NCBI GenBank assembly: GCA_902796775.1
Contig: CADBQK010000255.1
Span: forward strand, 1 to 11,495
Length of the DNA stretch: 11,495 nucleotides
DNA from: an uncultured Lachnospiraceae bacterium
GTDB taxonomy: Bacteria; Bacillota_A; Clostridia; Lachnospirales; Lachnospiraceae
Direction: 5' to 3'
How positions within the stretch are numbered: position 1 is the first letter of the stretch; each line of letters opens with the position of its first letter. A program made the translations under genes and the position numbers. Under the pieces are notes generated by a model. That model was given only the letters and a program-made list of their open reading frames with translations. It was not told where the DNA came from and did not search any database. Positions 6,150-11,495 of the stretch are shown piece by piece.

Positions 6150-6860
6150 TCACAAATTCAATACCCGGTGCATGATCAGCCATAAGATCCACAATATGAC
6201 CAGATGTACCGGATACAATGCATAAAATATGTTTTTTGCTCTCTTTCCGCACAAAGTATGCTCTCCGTTGTACAATGCAATCGGAATAAAGGCAGCCACG
6301 GCATATGGCTCGATCTTCCCCATGCTGCACAGCACAGCGCCAGCCAGAAGGAACCTGATCACCACGGAATCACGGAAATAATAAAACACAGCAATCACCA
6401 TGATGCCGGTCCAGTCATAATCCGTACGCAGCATCCATGCAATCTGACAGGTGCAGGCCAGAACCAGTATCTCACCGGCCTGTCCGGGTAATGACGGCAG
6501 CTGTCTCTGCCACAGTGCGATCATCGCAACCCCGAGAAACAAGGTGAAATACACATTCTGGTGGGGGGTGTAACTGACCCTCCTCCAAAAAGCCAGATTA
6601 AAGGGAATCTCGGAAATGAGGGCAAAAATGCCAAGCTTAAACAGAAATCTGCGGATATTCCCCGTATAGCGGGCGCTCTCTGCCAGAAGGAAACAATAGA
6701 TTGGAAAAGAGATCCGGCCGATGATCCGCAGAATGGTTATCTTTGGAAACAGAGCAAATCCTATATGGTCTATGATCATACTCCCTGCTGCAATCACCTT
6801 GAGAGCTCCGCTGCTGATAAAAGCCCAATCGGAATAATACCTGCGGCAGCTGTCTTCCAT
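6150..6860 (-). CDS. traX: TraX-family integral membrane protein
   Basis: The ~236-residue protein is rich in hydrophobic helices (roughly eight by eye). It carries TraX family hallmarks: LKVIAAGSMIIDHIG near the N-terminus, RIIGRISFPIYCFLLAE, the SEIPFNLAF stretch, HQNVYFTLFLG, and a terminal FYALYPVHLVIL. F-plasmid TraX N-acetylates pilin. Chromosomal Firmicute homologues are membrane proteins related to acyltransferases, with unknown substrates, and nothing conjugative is nearby. ATG at 6860 is taken as the start, with GGAG 9 nt upstream. GTG at 6863, with 6-nt spacing, is equally possible. It is followed by the lactonase gene, and a dyad and candidate promoter lie upstream. The specific role is unknown. 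Confidence 0.85.
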   Translation of the reverse strand: MEDSCRRYYSDWAFISSGALKVIAAGSMIIDHIGFALFPKITILRIIGRISFPIYCFLLAESARYTGNIRRFLFKLGIFALISEIPFNLAFWRRVSYTPHQNVYFTLFLGVAMIALWQRQLPSLPGQAGEILVLACTCQIAWMLRTDYDWTGIMVIAVFYYFRDSVVIRFLLAGAVLCSMGKIEPYAVAAFIPIALYNGEHTLCGKRAKNIFYALYPVHLVILWILWLIMHRVLNL

Positions 6861-6920
6861 CACATATGACTCCGTTTCCGTTTTTCCTAGTTATCAGGTT
6901 TCTCTGCACCTTCGCATCCC

Positions 6921-6942
6921 GCGTATTTCTCTAGAAATCCGC
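6921..6942. promoter_or_regulatory. 22-bp dyad upstream of traX (operator candidate)
   Basis: GCG-T-ATTTCT (6921-6930) and AGAAAT-C-CGC (6933-6942) are inverted around a 2-bp centre, giving 9 matching pairs and one mismatch. A 2-nt loop is too tight for a stable RNA hairpin, so a dimeric DNA-binding repressor site is more plausible. It lies between the candidate traX promoter and the traX start. Confidence 0.4.
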
Positions 6943-6992
6943 TTCTGCCCGGTGTCTGGGGCATCAAGGGTTCAAACGCCTTTTCATCTAAT

Positions 6993-7021
6993 AGAATACC
7001 ACATCTTTGGGTTTATGCAAA
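6993..7021 (-). promoter_or_regulatory. Candidate promoter of traX-lactonase operon
   Basis: On the minus strand TTTGCA (7021-7016) and TATTCT (6998-6993) are 17 bp apart, each matching four of six consensus positions. It would give a leader of about 125 nt before traX. It is back to back with the stronger CorC-family promoter at 7057. Confidence 0.4.
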
Positions 7022-7056
7022 TGCCTGAAATCCATACCTTCCTAAAAACAGAAGAA

Positions 7057-7085
7057 TTGACATCCCCACACGGATGGTCTACAAT
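7057..7085 (+). promoter_or_regulatory. Sigma-A promoter of the CorC-family gene
   Basis: A perfect TTGACA (7057-7062) is spaced 17 bp from TACAAT (7080-7085). The predicted start is near 7092, about 65 nt ahead of the TTG start codon. Confidence 0.85.
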
Positions 7086-7156
7086 AACTGCTGAAGGTTT
7101 TCCTTCCGAAACTATGAGATAAGGTTCTGTACATATAGGGAATAGGAGTTGGTTTT

Positions 7157-8488
7157 TTGGATTCCGGGGACGCGTTGCAGCTAGTGGCATTGATCATTCT
7201 GCTTGCCCTGTCCGCTTTTTTTTCATCTTCAGAGACGGCACTATCCAGTGTCAGCAAAATCCGGATCCGGACGCTTGCTGACAGCGGGAACAAACGGGCT
7301 GTCACAGTCCAGAAGCTGCTGGATGACCAGACTAAGATGCTCACTGCCATCCTGATTGGCAATAATGTCGTAAACCTGAGCGCTTCGGCACTGTCAACTG
7401 TGCTGGCTGCAAAACTGGCAGTCCGTACGGGGACTGGTATCCGTACCGGTACGATGATCGGTATCGCTACAGGTATCCTCACCTTGCTGATCCTGATCTT
7501 CGGGGAGATCACTCCGAAAAATGCTGCCGTTGCCAGATCCGAGACCATAGCGCTGCGCACGGCACCTGTGATCTATGTGCTGGCAAGGCTCCTGACTCCT
7601 GTCATCGTTTTGACAAATACCCTGTCCGGCACTCTTATGCATCTGATGGGGATTTACGGTGAAGAGCCGACGGCCTCCATGACAGAAGGCGATTTCCTGA
7701 CGGTCATTGATGTCAGCCATCAGGAAGGGGTAATCGAAACTGAGGAAAAAGAGCTGATCACGAATGTGGTGGATTTTGGTGATTCTCTCGCAGAAAATGT
7801 GATGGTCCCCAGGATCGATGTTACGTTTCTGGATGTAGACAGCACTTATGAGGAGGCAGCTGCCCTGTTCAGGGAGGAAAAATATGCCCGCATCCCTGTC
7901 TATGAAGAAGATAAAGACCACATTATCGGTATCCTGAATTTAAAAGATCTGTTCTGCTATACGGGCAGTCCGGATGAGTTTTCCATCCGCACTCTCCTGC
8001 GCAAGCCTTATTTCACCTATGAGTTCCGGAAAGTTTCCGATCTGATGATGGAGATGCGCAAATCTTCCATCGGTATGGCAATCGTACTGGATGAGTACGG
8101 CACTGTTGCCGGCATCATTACCATGGAAGATCTGCTCGAAGAGATCGTAGGGGAGATCCGGGATGAATATGATGCAGAAGAGACAGATGATATCCAGAAG
8201 CTTTCGGAGGGTGAATACCTGATCGACGGCAATACAAGGCTGGATGATATTGACGAATTGTTCAGTCTGAATCTGGAATCAGAAGATTATGATTCTATTG
8301 CCGGCCATATGATGCAGCGGCTGGGACACATTCCTCTGGAAGGTGAATCTGTCACAGAAGGCAAATACCAGTTTACAGTCCTCAAAATGGATAAAAACCG
8401 TATTGAATCCATTCTGCTGAAGACCAAAACAGACCTAAGCAGTCATGCCGAAGATGCGGATACATCTGATCCGGATAAAGTCAGCTGA
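7157..8488 (+). CDS. CNNM/CorC-HlyC family transporter (DUF21 + CBS pair + CorC_HlyC)
   Basis: The 443-residue membrane protein has the standard layout. An N-terminal DUF21/CNNM membrane domain covers about residues 5-190, with SAFFSSSETAL, LIGNNVVN and IFGEITPKNAA as signatures. A CBS pair covers about 205-330, with VMVPRIDV near 215, ARIPVYEED, IIGILNLKDL and IVLDEYGTVAGIITMEDLLEEIVGEI (given here as the signature from DEYG to GEI). A C-terminal CorC_HlyC domain follows from about 350. Related proteins export Mg2+ or help resist high Mg2+ (CorC, MpfA); older annotations call them hemolysins. The start is TTG, supported by AGGAG 8 nt upstream and by the N-terminal hydrophobic helix beginning at once. 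It has its own consensus promoter, is divergent from traX, and is followed after 108 bp by mscL. Confidence 0.92.
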   Translation: MDSGDALQLVALIILLALSAFFSSSETALSSVSKIRIRTLADSGNKRAVTVQKLLDDQTKMLTAILIGNNVVNLSASALSTVLAAKLAVRTGTGIRTGTMIGIATGILTLLILIFGEITPKNAAVARSETIALRTAPVIYVLARLLTPVIVLTNTLSGTLMHLMGIYGEEPTASMTEGDFLTVIDVSHQEGVIETEEKELITNVVDFGDSLAENVMVPRIDVTFLDVDSTYEEAAALFREEKYARIPVYEEDKDHIIGILNLKDLFCYTGSPDEFSIRTLLRKPYFTYEFRKVSDLMMEMRKSSIGMAIVLDEYGTVAGIITMEDLLEEIVGEIRDEYDAEETDDIQKLSEGEYLIDGNTRLDDIDELFSLNLESEDYDSIAGHMMQRLGHIPLEGESVTEGKYQFTVLKMDKNRIESILLKTKTDLSSHAEDADTSDPDKVS

Positions 8489-8515
8489 GCATCTGATCAT
8501 CCTTCTGGTTCATCT

Positions 8516-8545
8516 GACAGTACTGATCCATTTTTCAGCACTGTC
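8516..8545. other. Hairpin between the CorC-family gene and mscL
   Basis: GACAGT-A-CTGA (8516-8526) pairs with TCAG-C-ACTGTC (8535-8545). This gives 10 pairs with one internal mismatch and an 8-nt loop. No T run follows on either strand, so it is not a classical intrinsic terminator. It could be an operator, an RNA-stability element, or a weak attenuator ahead of mscL. Confidence 0.4.
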
Positions 8546-8596
8546 GTTGACATAGACAAAACATTTATACTTCACACAAAAAAAGGAGAGATTGTT

Positions 8597-9055
8597 ATGT
8601 GGAAAGAATTTAAAGAGTTTGCATTGACTGGCAATGTCATGGATATGGCAATCGGTGTGATCATCGGCGGCGCCTTCGGCACCATCGTTGCATCCCTGGT
8701 TACGGATATTTTCAACCCGATCCTGGGACTCATTACCGGCGGTGTTAATTTTGCTGACCTGTTTATATCCCTGAACGGGGAACATTATGATACACTGGCA
8801 GCAGCACAGGAGGTCGGTGCTCCGGTATTGGCTTATGGTAACTTCATCCAGACCATAATCCAGTTCCTGATTCTTGCATTTGTGGTATTCCTCTTCGTCA
8901 AAGCGCTCAACAAAATGCGCAAGCCTGATCCGGATGAACCTGCAACAACCAAAGAGTGCCCGTTCTGCAAATCTGAGATTGCAATCGAAGCAGTCCGCTG
9001 CCCGAACTGCACCTCTGAGCTTCCTGCTAACATCCCGGATTATCCGGAGCAGTAA
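8597..9055 (+). CDS. mscL: Large-conductance mechanosensitive channel MscL with zinc-ribbon tail
   Basis: The 152-residue protein begins with the MscL N-terminal helix (WKEFKEFALTGNVMDMA). TM1 covers about residues 14-46 (AIGVIIGGAFGTIVASLVTD, then NPILGLI), a periplasmic-type loop follows, and TM2 covers about 81-104. The homopentameric channel opens under membrane tension to release solutes on hypo-osmotic shock. The ATG at 8597 has AGGAG 8 nt upstream. After TM2 the tail contains CPFC (121-124) and CPNC (135-138), a four-cysteine zinc-ribbon in the place of the cytoplasmic helix of E. coli MscL. I recall such tails in some Firmicute MscL proteins. A strong terminator follows. Upstream, TTGACA at 8547 lacks a well-spaced -10, so co-transcription with the CorC-family gene is possible. 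Confidence 0.95.
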   Translation: MWKEFKEFALTGNVMDMAIGVIIGGAFGTIVASLVTDIFNPILGLITGGVNFADLFISLNGEHYDTLAAAQEVGAPVLAYGNFIQTIIQFLILAFVVFLFVKALNKMRKPDPDEPATTKECPFCKSEIAIEAVRCPNCTSELPANIPDYPEQ

Positions 9056-9082
9056 AATCGGATAAAAAGTGAATACATGCAG

Positions 9083-9119
9083 AAAAATGCCTTCAGGTCT
9101 CTGGCCTGAAGGCATTTTT
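9083..9119. terminator. Bidirectional intrinsic terminator between mscL and purL
   Basis: AAAAATGCCTTCAGG (9083-9097) and CCTGAAGGCATTTTT (9105-9119) form a perfect 15-bp inverted repeat around a 7-nt loop. On either strand the GC-rich stem is followed by a T run. It can therefore end both the plus-strand mscL transcript and the minus-strand purL transcript. Confidence 0.95.
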
Positions 9120-9137
9120 CTTAGCATAGATTTGAGC

Positions 9138-11495
9138 CTAGTCTGCAAAATACCGCACACCGGCTTCAAAAATCCTCTGATCCTGATTGCCTGTAATGTT
9201 CACCGCCACAGACTGTCCGATTCTTTCGGAATGTCCCATCTTTCCGAGGATCCGGCCATCCGGACTGGTGATCCCTTCGATAGCGGCATAAGAACCATTG
9301 GGATTAAAATCCTCATCCATTGTCGGGTGACCATTGAGGTCTACATACTGCGTCGCAACGCATCCTTCATCAAAGAGCTTTTTGATCCAGGCGTCACCTG
9401 CAACAAAACGTCCTTCTCCATGTGAAATGGGGATGGCATGGATATCACCGGGCTGTACCAGAGATAACCAGGGAGATTTCCCGGAAACGACTCTGGTATA
9501 TGCCATCTTGGATATATGCCTTCCGATATGATTCGTCGTGAGGGTCGGTGAATCTGCATTCTGTACAGAAATCTTTCCATAAGGCAGCAGCCCGAGTTTA
9601 AGCAAAGCCTGGAAACCATTGCAGATACCCAGTACCAGTCCATCTCTGTTCGTCAAGAGCGTTTCCACAGCTTCCTTTATCTTCTCATTCCTGAAGGCGG
9701 TCGCTATGAACTTTCCGGAGCCTTCCGGCTCATCTCCTGCGGAAAAACCGCCGGGGAACATAAGTATCTGCGCATCTGTAATACCATCTGCAAATGCCTG
9801 TGCCGACTCACGGATCTCTTCACCGCTCAGATTGCAGAAAACCTGAGTCTGTACTCTGGCCCCCGCCTTCTCAAAAGCTTTTGCTGTATCGTATTCGCAA
9901 TTTGTCCCCGGAAATACAGGTATAAACACCTTCGGAGCCCCGATCTTGTGGGTGCAGACAGTGATCTGCTTTTTCTCCCACAGTACATCCGGCACCGGCT
10001 CCTGTTTGACACCGGAACGGGTCGGAAATACCTTTTCAAGGGTACCTGTCCAGGCTGCCAGTGCTTCCTCCAGATCAATCGCACACAGTTCACCCTCTGC
10101 TGACCAGATGCGGAAAACAGGCGCTGAGATGACCTTGCCTACCAGAGTATGCGGGATACTGATCTGAGAGAGTTTATCCAGAGGCATTTCGGCAAGAATA
10201 CTGCCGTACTCTCCTTCCAAGAAAAGGTCCGCAGGACGCAGATCCCGGTCTGTCTCAAATCCCAGCTTGTTGCCGAAGGCCATCTTGCACAAAGCCCCTG
10301 CAAGGCCTCCGCATCCCAAAGTGTAAGCAGAAACGATCGTCCGCTCCATTGTCAGCTTATGGATCTGGTCATAGAGCTCGCATATCCCGGCATAATCCGG
10401 CATATCATCCGCATCCCTCGGCGCCTCAAACTTCACCAGCACATTTCCGGCCTGCTTGAGCTCAGGTGTCAGGATTTCTCCTTCCTTTGCTACATCGACA
10501 GCAAAGGATACCAGTGTCGGCGGCACATGGATCTCATTAAAGGATCCGGACATAGAATCCTTTCCCCCAATGGAGGGGAGTCCAAAGCCGATCTGCGCCG
10601 TATATGCACCCAGAAGCGCACGCAGCGGATCTCCCCATGTATCCGGGTCTTCGGTCATGCGGCGGAAATACTCCTGGAAGGAGAAACGGATCTTATGGAA
10701 GTCGCCCCCCGCTGCTGTGATCTTTGCAACAGAATCGGTCACCGCCCAGGCTGCGCCGTGGAAGGGACTCCAGCTGGAAAGATACGGATCAAAGCCGTAG
10801 CTCATCAAAGTGACCGTATCCGTCTTTCCCTTCAGTACAGGAAGCCTGGCTGCCATCGCCTGGGTCTCTGTCAGCTGGTATTTCCCTCCATAAGGCATAT
10901 ATACGCTTCCGGCACCGATAGATGCATCAAACATCTCTACCAGGCCTTTCTGTGAGCATACATTCAAATCGCCCAGGCAGGCGGTCACACTCTTTTTCAC
11001 ATCTGCCGGATCAAAATATGCACCGGGTCTTGCGATTGGACAATCCTGACGGGAAGGCGACAGTACGCAGGCCTTTGCCTCCTGACGGGCGCCGTTTGTA
11101 TCCAGGAAAGCACGGGAAAGATCTACGATCTTTTTGCCTCTCCAGATCATGACAAGCCTGGGATCTTCTGTTACCTCAGCTACAGCTGTAGCTTCCAGGT
11201 TCTCCTCCCCTGCATACTTCATAAACTCGCTGACATCTTCGCTGGCGACCACAACAGCCATCCTCTCCTGGGACTCGGAAATCGCCAGCTCTGTACCGTC
11301 AAGACCTGCATATTTTTTGGGAACCTTGTCCAGATCGATAAACAGGCCATCGGCCAGCTCTCCGATTGCAACAGACACACCGCCAGCACCGAAATCATTG
11401 CATTTACGGATCAGACGGCTCGCCTCCGGACGGCGGAACAGACGCTGAAGCTTCCTCTCAGTAGGTGCATTGCCCTTCTGCACTTCTGCCCCGCA
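9138..11495 (-). CDS. purL: Phosphoribosylformylglycinamidine synthase (PurL), C-terminal part
   Basis: The frame is open to the window edge, so the 785 visible residues are the C-terminal part of a large single-chain PurL (full length in this class is about 1,250 or more). PurL converts FGAR, ATP and glutamine to FGAM in purine synthesis. Visible are the end of the first synthase half (DFGAGGVSVAIGELADG, SESQERM) and the second ATP-binding half, with GGKDSMSG near 10550. The C-terminal class-I glutamine amidotransferase has VFPGTNCEYDTA, FPGGFSAGDEPEGSGK, the nucleophile in GICNGFQ (Cys codon 9621-9623) and the SHGEGRF His/Glu pair (codons 9420-9422 and 9414-9416). Fusion of the amidotransferase distinguishes it from the PurLQS system of Bacillus. 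No frameshift is seen. The shared terminator lies 19 bp past its stop. Confidence 0.96.
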   Translation of the reverse strand, partial: CGAEVQKGNAPTERKLQRLFRRPEASRLIRKCNDFGAGGVSVAIGELADGLFIDLDKVPKKYAGLDGTELAISESQERMAVVVASEDVSEFMKYAGEENLEATAVAEVTEDPRLVMIWRGKKIVDLSRAFLDTNGARQEAKACVLSPSRQDCPIARPGAYFDPADVKKSVTACLGDLNVCSQKGLVEMFDASIGAGSVYMPYGGKYQLTETQAMAARLPVLKGKTDTVTLMSYGFDPYLSSWSPFHGAAWAVTDSVAKITAAGGDFHKIRFSFQEYFRRMTEDPDTWGDPLRALLGAYTAQIGFGLPSIGGKDSMSGSFNEIHVPPTLVSFAVDVAKEGEILTPELKQAGNVLVKFEAPRDADDMPDYAGICELYDQIHKLTMERTIVSAYTLGCGGLAGALCKMAFGNKLGFETDRDLRPADLFLEGEYGSILAEMPLDKLSQISIPHTLVGKVISAPVFRIWSAEGELCAIDLEEALAAWTGTLEKVFPTRSGVKQEPVPDVLWEKKQITVCTHKIGAPKVFIPVFPGTNCEYDTAKAFEKAGARVQTQVFCNLSGEEIRESAQAFADGITDAQILMFPGGFSAGDEPEGSGKFIATAFRNEKIKEAVETLLTNRDGLVLGICNGFQALLKLGLLPYGKISVQNADSPTLTTNHIGRHISKMAYTRVVSGKSPWLSLVQPGDIHAIPISHGEGRFVAGDAWIKKLFDEGCVATQYVDLNGHPTMDEDFNPNGSYAAIEGITSPDGRILGKMGHSERIGQSVAVNITGNQDQRIFEAGVRYFAD

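Noticed and set aside
6150..6860. traX as a sign of a conjugative element
   Set aside because: No relaxase, mating-pair, integrase or attachment-site signal is present. Flanking genes are housekeeping, and chromosomal TraX homologues are common in Firmicutes.
8547..8571. mscL promoter made of TTGACA and TATACT
   Set aside because: The spacer is only 13 bp, too short for a sigma-A promoter. At normal spacing the -10 is poor, so it is not listed as a promoter.
8510..9169. Minus-strand open frame of 219 codons over mscL
   Set aside because: It is antisense to mscL and crosses the mscL-purL terminator hairpin, so it is not a gene.
10149..10955. Plus-strand open frame of 268 codons within purL
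   Set aside because: It is antisense to PurL's synthase region and has no family features.

Overview
This is an ordinary-looking chromosomal stretch of about 50% GC from a low-to-mid GC Firmicute. It is most likely a member of the Clostridia, with Lachnospiraceae-type gene content. The evidence is a clostridial tandem-OB SSB-like protein, an MscL with a zinc-ribbon tail, a large single-chain PurL, strong GGAGG ribosome binding sites, sigma-A promoters with 17-bp spacers, and a lysine riboswitch upstream of dapA. The taxonomic placement is inference from content. No rRNA, tRNA, CRISPR, insertion sequence or phage gene was seen.

Left block (1-2768, all minus strand): an SSB-like single-stranded-DNA-binding protein with two OB folds, then a CobO/BtuR-like adenosyltransferase, then dapA. 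dapA has its own regulatory unit between 967 and 1487: a near-consensus promoter, a complete lysine riboswitch, an intrinsic terminator, and a further ~225-nt hairpin-rich leader before the dapA ribosome binding site. dapA ends at its own terminator at the window's left edge, so it is probably monocistronic and repressed by lysine.

Middle (2769-5023): a divergent intergenic region separates the SSB gene from typA/bipA. It holds a good typA promoter, a ~190-nt typA leader, and an array of TGTCGAA-like sequences (the Spo0A-box consensus) repeated every 20 bp. typA encodes the ribosome-associated translational GTPase BipA and ends 11 bp from the convergent lactonase gene.

Right-middle (5035-9119): traX and a 6-phosphogluconolactonase-family beta-propeller gene form a minus-strand pair. 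Their upstream region is shared with a divergently transcribed CorC/CNNM-type ion transporter gene (plus strand), which has a consensus promoter and a TTG start. mscL follows on the plus strand and ends at a strong 15-bp hairpin terminator that also serves the convergent purL.

Right edge (9138-11495, minus strand): the C-terminal 785 residues of PurL (FGAM synthase, with a fused glutamine amidotransferase domain). The start lies beyond the window.

Most genes are housekeeping. The most interesting signals are regulatory: the 20-bp-phased Spo0A-like boxes, the unexplained structured segment between the riboswitch terminator and dapA, the structured typA leader, and a 22-bp dyad ahead of traX. 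I did not find a convincing undescribed multi-gene system.
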